A DNA stretch of 64,000 nucleotides, from NCBI RefSeq assembly GCF_945859685.1, contig NC_079148.1:39195946-39259945 (forward strand), in the 5' to 3' direction. The stretch is from Eupeodes corollae. Its lineage: Eukaryota > Arthropoda > Insecta > Diptera > Syrphidae. A program made the translations under genes and the position numbers. Below are positions 11,917 through 22,945 of this stretch, one piece after another (position 1 is the first letter of the stretch; every line of letters starts with the position of its first letter). The notes beneath the pieces are model-generated. The model saw nothing but the letters and a program-made list of their open reading frames with translations. It was not told the DNA's origin and did not search any database.

Positions 11917-12106
11917 GTGGCACAACTTACCAACATGCGCGGCCACAAAACTCATATGGCCTTCACTGGCCCTAAGGCGCTCTAAAGACTTGTTATCTCA
12001 AAGCAGACTTCTTATTAGCTCCCTAATAGATGTCCTTATGGGACACTGTGTTATAGGCAGACAAGCAATACGACTTGGTGTAGCCTCAAATGACTTCTAT
12101 AGAAGT

Positions 12107-12278
12107 GCTGTATGGACGAAGAAGAAGAGGAAACAATCTCTCATCTCCTGTGCACTTGCCCTGCTCTTTCACTCAGACGCAATCTGGGGGACTACTCTTT
12201 TGATAATCCCAGTGAACTAGCTAAAGAGGATATCAAATATCTTCTTCGCTTTATAAAACGCTCAAAATGGTTCGACTA
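12107..12278 (+). pseudogene. LINE ORF2 C-terminal Cys/His-rich tail
   Basis: The frame reads CMDEEEETISHLLCTCPAL, a CxxH-type tail common after RNase H in such LINEs, then IKYLLRFIKRSKWFD and a stop near 12280. It belongs to the element ending at 12323. Confidence 0.6.
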
Positions 12279-12446
12279 GTGTGTGGATTCTAAATCCGCA
12301 GCCACGTTAACCTTACCTAACCTATACCTTCATCTTTAAGCCTCAATTATCATCCATTGATTACTTTTAATATTTTCTGTTTTAACGTCATAATATAAAC
12401 AGTAATTTAGTTCAAGTCAGCAGGCTAATTTTAAGACTAAAAATAG

Positions 12447-13313
12447 TAATCTGGGATGCAACCTACACTGATAACTTCCCATCCCGTCTGTCGATTTGTC
12501 TTGCTTAAAAGTTTGTAGGTTTTCGTGTTGTGTTAAGAAAGTTGTCAGTTGAATTATTCTTAAAAATTTCAAAATAACAAACCATATTTTGAATATAATG
12601 GAATGTTTGATTTAAAAATCTAATTTTGTTTACGAGATTTTTAGTCGATAACAAATTTGTACCAATTTTAGTAGTTTTTATTTCTTATATAATGAAAAAC
12701 AAATTGGATGAATAAAATTAATTTGAGAGATATCGAGAACCGAACATCAGTTTTTACCAAATTTGCGTACTATTTTTTGAAGATCTTGTTTTCTTTATGA
12801 AAAATCAGCTTGTTGGATTCTTATAAACAAATTACTCAATGTCGGGAACAATATTTCCAGATTTCGAAAACGTTAGTTTTCGTTGCACAAAATTGTTTTG
12901 GAGATAAAATCATTTTTTGTTCGTAAAATTTTGGAGATGTCAAATTTTTTTTCAGGTTTTTGAATTGTAAAAAAAATATGTAATATAATAGTTCAAGTCT
13001 CTAGCATTATTGGTTCGTGAGATATTTAAGGTTACCAAAATGTTCACCTTTTTTTAAACTGCTATGGTACAAAAAAAAACCAACCTACACAATTTTCTTG
13101 GAACCCCTTTCTGCATTATTATCTGGTCTTTACTGGTTCTTGTGCTATGGGCGACGAAAAAACGTCGCAACGTATAGACTATGTCCATACACGCTCGCAC
13201 AGACATCTCTCTAAAAAAAAACGGCTCTAGGGACCTTGAAACGTCAAAAAATGTCAAAATTTTCAGTTCGACAAATCAGACCGATTACAATAAGTTCTTA
13301 TGGCTGGTTAAAA
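12447..13313 (+). repeat. Family A repeat, short internal region
   Basis: The 5' block ctgggatgcaacctacactg is followed by ataacttcccatcccgtctg, and the 3' block includes the ctatggtacaaaaaaaaacc and ggaccttgaaacgtc segments up to ttcttatggctggttaa. The tandem internal units are mostly missing. The end hairpin is degenerate (cttatggctgg instead of cctatgggaag). Confidence 0.7.
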
Positions 13314-13805
13314 AATATCTTAGACATATACGTTTTTTTGGTCAAAATTTTAAAGTAAGTTAAGTCAAACAAAGATGTTCAAATGGTAGACATGTGCATT
13401 CAAGAGGACACAAGCGTCCACAGGTTTTTTCTTAAAACCAACCTCTGTCTATCAACTCCTACTCTCACCTCCACGTGGTGAACATCGGGTGCCTAGTACC
13501 TCAACTGGAGATTGGGTTCCAACCCCAGTGGAAAGTTGTTGGGGGCAGCAAACGAGAGAGGTGGGGAGAGGTGTTTCCACTAAGGCACCTCTCCTTATCC
13601 AGACGGCAAAGGAGGAATTCCCGAGATGGAATCAACGGTGGCGTCTACAGTTCCAGTAAGGTTGAACTACTTAGTGAACACCTTATAGGGCTTCTTCGAC
13701 TTATTCGGAGCCCAGGCCTAAAAGGAGCGGTTTTATCCAGCTCCCCACCCTTGGAGTTATACTTAGGATCTGGCCCTCCAGGTTGGGGGTTGTGCGTCGG
13801 GGTGA

Positions 13806-14639
13806 CTTCCTGGCCACGTAAAAGCTTTCAAAGTTGCGAAGCACCAACAAGCCTCGGATACGGACGGATTTACTGTTGACAACCAACGCAAACGAATAAA
13901 GGACAACGAACTTCGGATATGCACGTGGAATGTTAGGTCCCTTAACAGACCACGTGCGGCCCAAGAATTAGCGGAGGCCCTAGAACGATATAAAGCAGAT
14001 ATCACCGCCATCCAGGAAATACGATGGGATGGGCCGGGCAAAAAGAGGATGAAAAACTGCAATATTTACTATGGTGACTGCTACCACGAAAACCAACAGC
14101 GATTATTTGGATGCGGATTCGTAATTGGAGCCAGACTTAGGCAAGAAGTCTTGAGCTATAGGTGCATCAATGAGCGCCTCATGACCATACGCATCAAGGC
14201 TAAATTCGGCAACATTAGCCTGATATGCGCGCACGCCCCCACAGAAGAGAAAGACGACAACACCAAAGATATGTTCTTCGAGCTCTTAGACAAAACATAT
14301 GAGCAGTTCCCTGGCTACGATATTGAAATAGTCCTGGGCGATTTTAATGCCAAGCTGGGAAGGGGAGAAATCTTTGAAGGAATAATTGGGAAAAACAGCC
14401 TGCACGACAACACTTCCGACAATGGATTCAGGCTCATAGATTTTGCTGCGGGGCGAAACGTCATGGTAGCCAGTACGCGTTTTCCACATCTCAACATCCA
14501 CAAAGGAACTTGGACTTCTCCAGATCAATCTACCGTCAACCAGATTGACCATATTGCGATCGACGCCAGACACGCTTCCAGCATTATGTACGAACTTTCC
14601 GAGGAGCTAACATCGACTCGGACCACTACCTCGTTGTAG
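13806..14639 (+). pseudogene. RTE endonuclease (APE type), frameshifted
   Basis: The frame is open from a TGA at 13803-13805. It reads ELRICTWNVRSLNRP (about 13908), AIQEIRWDG with the catalytic Glu codon at 14016-14018, ICAHAPTEEKDD, GDFNAKLGRGE (about 14338) and NQIDHIAID. The final SDH motif is not in this frame: DSDHYLVV occurs in the next frame at about 14611-14640, so a frameshift lies near 14600. The first ATG in frame is at 14049, inside the domain, so the original start was probably upstream or is lost. Confidence 0.85.
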
Positions 14640-15174
14640 CCAGGGTAGCACTTCGGATTTCCAGACCCAAGGCAAAACAGGAAGGTTCTGGGAGAAGATA
14701 CAACGTCGAACAGCTACAATCGCCAGAGATAGCCAAATCCTTTTCCGACCGAGTGACAAGTAACCTCCCTCGAAGTTCTCTGCCGCCAACACAATGTATC
14801 GAAAACCAGTGGCAACATTGCCAAGATGCAATCAGAGAAGCCGCCTCTGATGTGCTGGGTTTCAAACAGCCACCAACAAGGAACCCCTAGGTTAATGACA
14901 AATGTCGGCAGGCAAATGCAGCCAAACAACAGGCACGCAAAGTGGAGCTGCATAAAAGGACGAGAGCTGCTCATGAGCTCTATGAGCAGAAGAGACGAGA
15001 GGAACGCCGACTTTTCAGAAGGAAAAAGAGAGGGCATGAGAAGCGTGCGGTCGAAGATGTTGAGAGGTATAAAAGCAGGAATGAGGTTCGAAAGTTTTAT
15101 GAACAGGTGAAACGAAATTCACAGGTACTAAACCTAGAACCGAAGGCTGCAAAGACGAAAGTGGAAACATCATA
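14640..15174 (+). pseudogene. RTE linker between endonuclease and RT
   Basis: A basic, coiled-coil-like stretch spans several frames, including LHKRTRAAHELYEQKRREE and DVERYKSRNEVRKFYEQ (about 14946-15105). The last part switches frame near 15110-15125 into the RT frame (TEGCKDESGNIIVEPE). It links the endonuclease to the RT and shows at least two frame changes. Confidence 0.7.
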
Positions 15175-16836
15175 GTGGAACCGGAGTCAATGCTGAGGAT
15201 ATGGAAGGACCACTTCTGCAGACTGTATAACGGCGACAAAGAACTGAATCCCGTTGTCAGGCAGGATGACCCATTTGATATAGACGACGAAAGCCAACAA
15301 TCCCGTCCTCCCGACTTAGACGAAGTAAAGATTGCCATATCTAAGTTGAAGTCTAATAAAGCCGTTGGAGCAGATGGCTTGAATGCCGAGCTCTTTAAAG
15401 CAGCTGGAGATAAGTTGGTTAGGAGCATGCACCAACTTATCTGTAAGATATGGTCGGAAGAAAACATGCCCGATGAATGGAACCTCAGTATTGTTTGCCC
15501 GATCCTAAAAAAAGGAGACCCTCTAAACTGCACCAACTATAAAGGAATAAGTCTACTTAACATCGCCTATAAAATCTTCTCTGCCATAATATGTGAACGT
15601 CTAAAGCCCATCGTCAACAACCTGAGAGGTCCTTATCAGTGTGGTTTTAGACCAGGAAAGTCCACAGTTGATCAAATATTCACATTACGGCAGATCCTGG
15701 AAAAAACTCAAGAGCACCAAATCGACACCCACCATCTTTTCATCGATTTCAAGGCCGCATATGACAGCATCTACAGGGACGAGCTGTATAGAGCCATGTC
15801 TAGTTTTGGCATCCCTGCCAAACTCGTCCGTTTGTGCAGGATGACCATGGAGAATTCACGCTGCTCCATAAAGGTTGGAAACAACTTAACAGAACCTTTT
15901 GATGTCAAAAAAGGTTTTAGACAAGGTGATGCGCTGTCATGCGATTTTTTTAACATCGTGCTTGAAAGAATAGTGCAGAGCTCACACGTCAACATTAGAG
16001 GCACTATCTTTCAAAAGTCTTTCCAATTACTAGCATATGCTGATGACATTGACATAATCGGAAGAACTCAGCGTGATGTCAATGGGGCATTTGTGAGTAT
16101 TGAGGCAGAGGCGGCAAAAATGGGTTTAACGGTTAATGAGGGCAAAACAAAGTACATGCTGTCGTCTAGAAAGGACATACAACACCGACGTTTTGGTCAA
16201 AACGTCACAATCGACAGACGTACCTTTGAGGTAGTCAAGGACTTCGTTTACCTAGGCTCCGCTGTAAACGCAGAAAACAACACCAGCGCTGAGATCAAAC
16301 GCAGAATAACTCTTGCTAACCGCTGTTTCTTTGGACTAAGAAAGCAATTGCGTAGTAATGTCCTCTCTCGAGGGACCAAAGTGTTGCTATATAAGACACT
16401 TATCATCCCCGTCGTGCTATACGGTGCAGAAGCAGAGACTATGACAAAAGCAGATGAAAGCACCTTGGGTCGCTTCGAGAGAAAAGTTCTTCGTGTGATC
16501 TACGGTCCCGTATGCATCGAAGGGGAGTGGAGGAGAAGACGAAACGACGAGCTGTACGGGCTGTACAGCGACGTAGACTTAGCCAGAAGAGTAAAAGTCC
16601 AACGACTAAGATGGCTGGGTCACGTAGAGCGCATGGAAACAAATGCTCCGGCCCGGAAAGTCTTCGAATCCGCACCCACAGGACAGCGCAGTAGAGGAAG
16701 ACCGCGGATCAGGTGGCGCGCACAAGTGGAAGGTGACCTCACCCAACTTGGAGCGCGAAACTGGAGACATCTAGCTAGGGACCGAGCTAGATGGAGAAGT
16801 TTGTTGGGTGAGGTCCTAGTTCACACAGGACTGTAG
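15175..16836 (+). CDS. RTE reverse transcriptase, uninterrupted frame
   Basis: A 553-codon open frame, which by itself starts with GTG at 15175; the first ATG is at 15190. In the intact element it would be part of a longer EN-RT polyprotein, so neither is a natural start. Motifs: NKAVGADGLNAELFK (about residues 60-75), YKGISLLNIAYKIFS (about 122), QCGFRPGKSTVDQI, FIDFKAAYDSI (about 192), FRQGDALSCDFFNIVLE (about 249) and the catalytic YADD at residues 288-291. The C-terminal part has WLGHVERM and RGRPRIRWRAQ, typical of RTE. It ends with TAG 21 nt before the element's end. Confidence 0.9.
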   Translation: MEPESMLRIWKDHFCRLYNGDKELNPVVRQDDPFDIDDESQQSRPPDLDEVKIAISKLKSNKAVGADGLNAELFKAAGDKLVRSMHQLICKIWSEENMPDEWNLSIVCPILKKGDPLNCTNYKGISLLNIAYKIFSAIICERLKPIVNNLRGPYQCGFRPGKSTVDQIFTLRQILEKTQEHQIDTHHLFIDFKAAYDSIYRDELYRAMSSFGIPAKLVRLCRMTMENSRCSIKVGNNLTEPFDVKKGFRQGDALSCDFFNIVLERIVQSSHVNIRGTIFQKSFQLLAYADDIDIIGRTQRDVNGAFVSIEAEAAKMGLTVNEGKTKYMLSSRKDIQHRRFGQNVTIDRRTFEVVKDFVYLGSAVNAENNTSAEIKRRITLANRCFFGLRKQLRSNVLSRGTKVLLYKTLIIPVVLYGAEAETMTKADESTLGRFERKVLRVIYGPVCIEGEWRRRRNDELYGLYSDVDLARRVKVQRLRWLGHVERMETNAPARKVFESAPTGQRSRGRPRIRWRAQVEGDLTQLGARNWRHLARDRARWRSLLGEVLVHTGL

Positions 16837-16860
16837 CTCCACCTTAAGTAAGTAAGTAAG
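16806..16860 (+). other. RTE 3' terminus with SINE-like end and (AAGT)n tail
   Basis: The last codons and 3' UTR contain gtcct-agttcacac-aggac (16813-16831), a perfect 5-bp stem with a 9-nt loop, then ctgtagctccacc and an aagtaagtaag tail. The 32 nt from 16812 match the 3' end of the SINE family at 27 of 32 positions as I align them. In other RTE elements such 3' ends serve as recognition signals for the RT. Confidence 0.75.
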
Positions 16861-16869
16861 TCAAACAAA

Positions 16870-18539
16870 AGATTTTGTTATCAAATCTACTATACATTTT
16901 ATTTCTCAACTTAACCTTTCAACATAAAAATATGCTTCCGTCTTTCTCCAGAAACGTATCACGTTATATTGTTTTTTGATTAAGAACTAATAAATGGATT
17001 TTAATATTTTTTTTTACAAGCTTGTATATTGTCTTATTATTATTTGATGATGTTTAATTTACTTCTTTGAATTTTAAAAAAATATTAAAATTTTAATTTT
17101 TAAAAACCGATTTCTCAAAAACGGGTAAGACTTTTTTAAAAAAAATAAAATTTAAAACATATACGTATGTATTTATAAACATTTAATTCGACTGGTCTAA
17201 GAAATTCCGTATTTTTTTCCTGACAAGAAAAAAAAAACAAATGGATTAAGATGTCGGGAATTCAATTCTTTCCTTTAAAAAAAACAACCAAGAACGGGTC
17301 TTTTAAGGCCAAGTTAATACCCAGTATATCTAATGAGAATAAATTGTATTGTAAAATACAAATCGTTTATTTATAGATACATGCATTTCAGTATTTTACT
17401 TAGTTTTTTGAAATTCTCATTAGTTATGAGTCTTTACTTGATTCTATAGGAAGTTTTGAGTGAACCTTGAATTTAATACTTTCATAGTTTTGAAGAACAA
17501 GTCTTAGAGTTAAGTTTTTAGTGCGGATTGCAAATATAAACTTTAATTTTAACTATTTACTCATGTTTTATAACTACTCGCTTTAATCTTTAATTCTATG
17601 TTTTCAAATATATTTCAAAAGCTTGAAATAAGAGAATTTAAAGACAACAACTTCGCTAAAACAGGAAACCTTTTCTTCAAAACGTTTAGGTTTAAAGTTT
17701 CTTTCAGTTTTTTGAAAGGTGAAATCTAACAACTTTTGCAGATTTTTTGAATATTAAATAAAAAAATATGATTATTTTAACTGAATATTGAAGAAACGGA
17801 TAGAATTGAATCTACTTCATAAATTAAGATAGCCTTAAAAATCCTCCTATACGTGTTTTCTTGAATTTTAAAGAGTAATACTCGTATTTTAAAAACCTGA
17901 CTTGTCCGTTTTAGTTTAAATATAGTTTTAGTATGCAGTTACTTAGAACATGTTCTGCATTCCAATTTCGTAAAAATGTAATAACCCATTTTCAAGATAC
18001 TGAGTTTCAAAAAAATGTATAATATTTTTTTTTAAATCAAAAATTGAATCAATGATATTTTAGATCATCGAATATTATTGAGACAGTATAAAAACTTTTG
18101 CAAACTAAATTATGGAAATTAGATAAAAAGTTCTTGAGAAAAACTAAAAAGAAAATAAATGTTCTATAGCGGTATCCTTCTGGAGCCAAGTTAAGAAAAC
18201 AAATTAGAGAAAAGAAAAAAGAATAAATAGGTTCGTTTTTGATAATTTTCAGTTTTTCATCAAAAACTTGTATGGGGGCTACTCTTATTTTAAGTCTTAA
18301 AACAATGAAAAAAACGCCTTACACGAATTCGCTATAAACCTTCATTTTGCAAATTTTGAGCCAATCAATCCAATGGTTTTGGGTGTAGAGGACAGAAAGA
18401 CTCCGGGAACACACTATTTTCGAAATGTCAGGTTCATTAAAATCTCGAGTGCTAAATTTCTTAGTAATGCAATACTTGCTATATAGTTTCTAACTTCCCA
18501 TTTCAATCCGTTTGTTGATATTTTTTAAAGTCCTACAAA
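16870..18539. other. AT-rich stretch without a recognised gene
   Basis: Very AT-rich sequence with many A and T runs and stops in all frames. Some segments resemble degraded family A, but nothing could be aligned reliably. Confidence 0.5.
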
Positions 18540-18840
18540 ATATATATAACAAGTCACTAGTCGAACCTATTTTTATTTTTTAATTATTGGAAGTTAATTA
18601 CAATATTTTCAGTATGATAAAAAAAAAGTTAGATTTGATATTTAAGATATTTGTTTTAAGATAAAATTAGTTTGAACCCAATTGTTTTTATTGTTATACC
18701 AAGATATTCGAGTTAAAACTCAGTTTTATTTAAGTTGTTATTATTTGTAAGAAAACAGTATTTCGATTTTTTTATTCAATTTCAAAAACGTTATTTATCG
18801 ATGCATAACATTATAAAGTAATATCATTTCATGTTTACAA
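18540..18840 (+). repeat. Possible degraded family A copy
   Basis: aagataaaattagtttgaac, then aagatattcgagttaaaact and tttgtaagaaaacagtattt, follow the order of one internal family A unit. Divergence is high and no ends are visible. Confidence 0.35.
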
Positions 18841-21579
18841 AAATTTGTGTTTATTTTTCAAAATGGCCTATAGTTGAATTTTGAAATGTTTCTACTGTAC
18901 AGTCTCTTTGTATACAGAAGCAAGTATGGCACTATTTTTTTAGCAAAGTGAAACACATATATTTTGATTTGGTCTTTAATATCCCGGATCAACATTTTCT
19001 GATTCCATTTCAAGGTGTTTTTGAAAGTTGAAAATTGATATTGAATTCGTTTTGAAGTTCTTCTCATTAATTTTAGCATTGTATTCGTTTGTTTTTGAAG
19101 TTCAGTGTGTAATTTGTTTTCGAATATTTTGTATTTTGTTAATTTATGTTTAAAACTTAAACGTTCTTACTTCTTATAACTGCGCGTATTTTCTATCTTC
19201 ATTTTTACCTATTTATTTTGGGACAGAATAAATTCAAACATTAAAAACTTAATCTAAACTATAATTTATATTAAGTTTTTTTTAAGTGTTAGTTCAAAAA
19301 CATATTTTATAAAATTATGATAAATTTAGACTTCAATGATGATATCCTCGTATAAGTTGGGTATATCTTTTAAAATTCATCTACATTTCGATAAAGTGAG
19401 CATACTTTCTAAAAACTTTTGAGAAAAATCTTCTATGATATAGTCAAACTAGTATACGATTTTAAGTCCTTTATTATAGAAGCATCCTTTTCATAATATT
19501 TATACATTTGACCAACATTTTGCCACGCTTCTTAAATAAACTCTAAAACTTCTTACTTACGTTCCGTACATCAACAACCATACAACGAAAGTATAACTAT
19601 TAAATAATGTTCAATTTTCCAGGGTCCAACCTTTTACCCTTTTTGTTGGTTGCTACAGTTAAGGTATAGATAGATATATGTTAAACCTTCTAAATTACCA
19701 TCTAATCTTCCCAATATCCCTGCCTAAACCCTGACCAACATACATGCATTGCGTAGCGTATGTGTATAAGAAAAATGATACTTGTTTGTTTTACCATAGC
19801 TACTTAAGTTCGCCTCAAGTGTTTTATATATCCTAGAACACACATATTCATATGAATAAAACCATGAATTTATAACTTAAAATTTTCCAAAAATTACAAA
19901 AGCAACAAATACACAAAAAGAAAATGAAACAAAATGAACAACTTAAATATTTATGAAGGATCGAAACCTCAAAAACATACTGTCACATTCATAAAACCAT
20001 ATTGTATGTACAAAACTCCTACTATCCAAAAGGTATACACACAAAAACGCCTTAAACCTTGATCTCATAAAAGACCAACTCATATATAATATATATTATC
20101 TATGTTTTTAGATGAAGACACTGGCAAAGAGGGGAAGAGGGAAGCATCAGAAGGAATAGAGAAAAGCGTAACGCATATATAACTACGTAAAGTGTGGTAT
20201 TAAGGATACACAGGACTACAGAGTGGATAAGGTTTTATTGTCGCTTTACGAGCTAAGCTATTGCATGTGCCGAGTTTAGTGGAGGTAATATATCTAACCA
20301 CACAAGCTCTTCCCATTCTCATTCCTGCCGTCATCAGTCGCCATAGCCATCGTTTAATACCAAAACTACATCACAGGGAATCATAAAAAATGTAAAAGTG
20401 ATATCCTTGGGGCTGTTAGAATAAGCGCGGTAAATTCCCAAGCCACATCATCGTCGTCGTTGTTGTCGGTCGCATCCTTGCGTCGGTCGCTCCAGGTTTT
20501 AGTTCCAGATGGAGCCACAGCCATCATCAGCCCCAGTTTAGCTGCTGGTGTTGTTCATTGGGCTGGCAATGGCTGCCATTCCTGCGAAAGATGAAAATTG
20601 GTTTACTCTAGCCCCAAGGGCAAAACTATACACAGATAGCAATCATGTATCTCTAAAGTGAATTCAGGACAGTTTGTGACTCGATACATTCGCGAAACGG
20701 TGTAATTTGAGTGCATATATGGGCTCATGGGGCCTGACACAATAATTGGGGCCCATAACTCGCTTAATAACAATAAATATTTATTCAACAAATAATAAAA
20801 CAACACCAAAAAAAAGATGTTATATTTTCCAGTACGCAAAACTATTTTAATACCTTTGTGATATATACAGTTTTTTACGGGGAAGCCTAAAGGCTGATTA
20901 AACAGATTTTTCGAAACATGTATTAAGGCTATAATCTACATAAAACTGAATTCCCTCAGGTCATTAGAAGTTATGCTATGCTTTGGGGATATTTTAAAAT
21001 TAGATATTTTGTAGTTTGATTATGCTGTGAAATGCCATTAGTTGATGTTGTTAATTAGGTTCGCACTGAGTTTATAAAGGAAACGCAAAAAAGGAACTTT
21101 ATTTTAACGAGTTTACCTTAAGGAATCATTGCCATACATAATATGAAAAAAAACAACAGCTTAATAGTTGTAAAATATAAATCTAAAATAAAAATAAATC
21201 ATACTGTGTTATGAACTTTTGTTCCATCTATTTTTTTAAATTGATTTCTATTCGTTCATAAAAAACGTAATTTAAAATTGTTAGAAATAGATTTTGACTT
21301 TAAACTTATTCTAACAATATGTTTTTAACAATCCAATTATCAGCGTTTTTTTACACAAATTAAAGTCCTACTAAAAATACTTCAGTATTGATTTAACGTT
21401 TATCCTTAATTATTATAAGGCAGGAAATATAAGGAACAAGTTTTCGACTTCTTTAAATATTAAGTTTCTTCAATTTCAAATTCTCAAAAACATTAAAGTC
21501 AATCTTATAAGCTAAATATAGGTTCTTAGAGAGATGGCAGTAGGTGTGTCAAAAACTGTGAACCGAGTGAACATTTTTT
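18841..21579. other. Non-coding stretch with a GC-richer patch
   Basis: No protein motif was found. A GC-richer patch at about 20440-20590 with cgtcgtcgttgttgtcggtc and related triplet runs stands out from its AT-rich surroundings, and could be a host regulatory or conserved intronic segment; this is a guess from composition. The reverse frame at 20603-20839 is not convincing. Confidence 0.45.
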
Positions 21580-21800
21580 AACAATAGCAATTTAAATTTG
21601 CATTTCCAATAATTTGCGAATAAAAAATGATATTACATCCAAAATTATTGTATGCATCAAAGAACAACGTTTTTGAAATCTGGTAAAAATTATAAAAATT
21701 CAAAGTGACCATTTTTGTATAACAAAAATAAATCTCCAAACAATTCTGCAAATAATCGGTAAAAATTGATGTTTGATTCGATATCTCGATTTTTGCCGAC
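21580..21800 (-). repeat. Possible degraded family A copy, inverted
   Basis: tttttgaaatctggtaaaaatt and gtaaaaattgatgtttgattcg correspond to reverse-strand family A segments seen at 41690-41815. It abuts the RTE fragment starting at about 21805. Confidence 0.4.
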
Positions 21801-21804
21801 TTTA

Positions 21805-22245
21805 ACAAAATTTGAAGTTAACAATGCAAATGGAAAAGACAGCTTGAATGTCAAGCTTTTCAAAGCAGATAGAGATAATTTTGTCAGGCGCATGACCCAA
21901 ATTATCTTTAAAACATGATCGAAAGAAAGGTTGCCCGATGAATGGAATCTCGGTATTGTTTGCTTGAAGTGAAAAAACGAGACCCTCAAAACTACACATT
22001 TCTAGAGGAACCAGTCTTCTTAACATTACTTACAAAATCTTCTCTATCGTTTATGTGAACGTCTAAAGTCCATCGTCAACAATCTGATAGGTCCTTATCA
22101 GTGTGGGTTTGGAAATGAAAAGTACACAGTCGAAAAAATATTCACATTACGGCAGATCCTGCAAGAAACCCAAGTGCATCAAATCGACACCCCGCATCTC
22201 TTCATCGATGTCAAGGCCATATATGCCAGGGACAAGCTTCACATA
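21805..22245 (+). mobile_element. RTE copy 2, first fragment
   Basis: The sequence follows the full-length RTE from about its position 15335 to 15780: ttgcccgatgaatggaat, ggtccttatcagtgtggg, ttcacattacggcagatcct and ttcatcgatgtcaaggcc. Indels and stops make it non-coding. It is cut at 22245 by a small TIR element and resumes at 22456. Confidence 0.8.
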
Positions 22246-22455
22246 GTCCAAAAAGTCTCCGTACAGCAGCTTTCTTTTTGTTGATTCTGAGATTAAATAT
22301 TAATTATAACAATATATTTAAAACAAGAACATGTTTCGAAAACCACAAGCACAATTTTTTAAAATTTGGTAAAAAGGTGAAATGGGAAACTTTTTTTTTA
22401 CCACTATGGTTTTAACATTTATTGATAGTACTTTTTGTACGAAGCCTTTTTGGAC
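22246..22455. mobile_element. 210-bp MITE with 19-bp TIRs and TA duplication
   Basis: The left end gtccaaaaagtctccgtac and the reverse complement of the right end, gtccaaaaaggcttcgtac, match at 17 of 19 positions. Each end is flanked by TA (22244-22245 and 22456-22457), the duplication used by Tc1/mariner elements. It interrupts an RTE copy, so the boundaries are confirmed by the host sequence on both sides. It has no coding capacity. It is probably a non-autonomous derivative of an unidentified Tc1/mariner-type element. Confidence 0.8.
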
Positions 22456-22714
22456 TATGCGTATATAGAGCCATGGCTAGTTTCGGCATCCCTGCCAAAC
22501 TCGTTTGTTTGTGTAGGATGACGATTGAGAATTCGCGGTACTCCATAAAGGTTGGAAACAATTTAACATAACCTCACAATGACAAAAAGGCTTTAGACAA
22601 GGTGATATGATTTCTTTAACATCGTCCTTGAAAGAAAAGTTCAGAGCTCCCAGGTCACAGGTCAACAGAGAAGCCATGATGACATTGACATAATCGGCGC
22701 AGAACAAAAGAAAA
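22456..22714 (+). mobile_element. RTE copy 2, second fragment
   Basis: It follows the full-length RTE at about 15787-16075: tatagagccatggctagt, ttcggcatccctgccaaact, aggttggaaacaatttaaca and gatgacattgacataatcgg. Several deletions are present. It is cut at about 22714 by a reverse-strand SINE. Confidence 0.8.
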
Positions 22715-22721
22715 ATTAGGT

Positions 22722-22945
22722 AGCCCAACAGCCCGTTGGGTACTGGGGCCTAGTGAATTACAACTCTCAACCATTCCTATGTGCACGTACTGTCAAGGAT
22801 GGAGGGAACCTACAGTTTTAAGCCGAATCCGAACGACTTATTTGAGAAAGCACTTTTCATAACAAGAATTACTCTTAAGGGATTTTTCAATTCCTCGCAA
22901 GATGCAGTACCCTTGAAAAAAAACATTAGATGACACAGAAAGTGT
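22722..22945 (-). mobile_element. tRNA-derived SINE, head missing, reverse strand
   Basis: In reverse it shows the SINE body: the forward-strand gttttaagccgaatccgaac and aagaattactcttaagggat segments match the copies at 9981 and 36793. The tRNA-like head is missing, so it is 5'-truncated. The 3' end is next to the RTE fragment ending at about 22714. Confidence 0.7.

Larger units (their letters stand above)
10486..12323 (+). mobile_element. LINE with RT and RNase H (LOA/I-like group), 5'-truncated
   Basis: This 1.84 kb insertion is bounded by a perfect 12-bp duplication, ataccttcatct, at 10474-10485 and 12324-12335. The 5' end falls within the RT domain. The RT core is SRGTPQGGVLSPLLWK and AYADDVA. 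An RNase H domain and a Cys/His-rich C-terminal region follow. The 3' end is ccttacctaacct, a short repeat rather than poly-A. The RNase H places it among LOA, I or related clades; the RT box looks LOA-like. Confidence 0.85.
13374..16857 (+). mobile_element. RTE-clade LINE, apparently full length
   Basis: This 3.48 kb element is flanked by aagtcaaacaaa at 13362-13373 and 16858-16869. It has a ~430-bp leader, an APE endonuclease, a basic linker, an RTE-type RT and a very short 3' UTR ending in (AAGT)n, the short tandem tail typical of RTE elements. The endonuclease and linker carry frameshifts, but the RT frame is uninterrupted. The length agrees with known RTE elements (about 3.2-3.8 kb). Older copies occur at 21805-26222 and 28812-29347. 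Confidence 0.9.

Noticed and set aside
12301..12330. A telomere-like cctaa repeat
   Set aside because: Only a short imperfect stretch exactly at the 3' end of a LINE; it is the element's tail.
15015..15536. A 173-codon reverse-strand gene
   Set aside because: It is the mirror of the RTE linker and RT start, whose forward frame has clear motifs.
20603..20839. A membrane protein frame on the reverse strand
   Set aside because: A hydrophobic start caused by AT-rich composition; nothing beyond this supports a gene.
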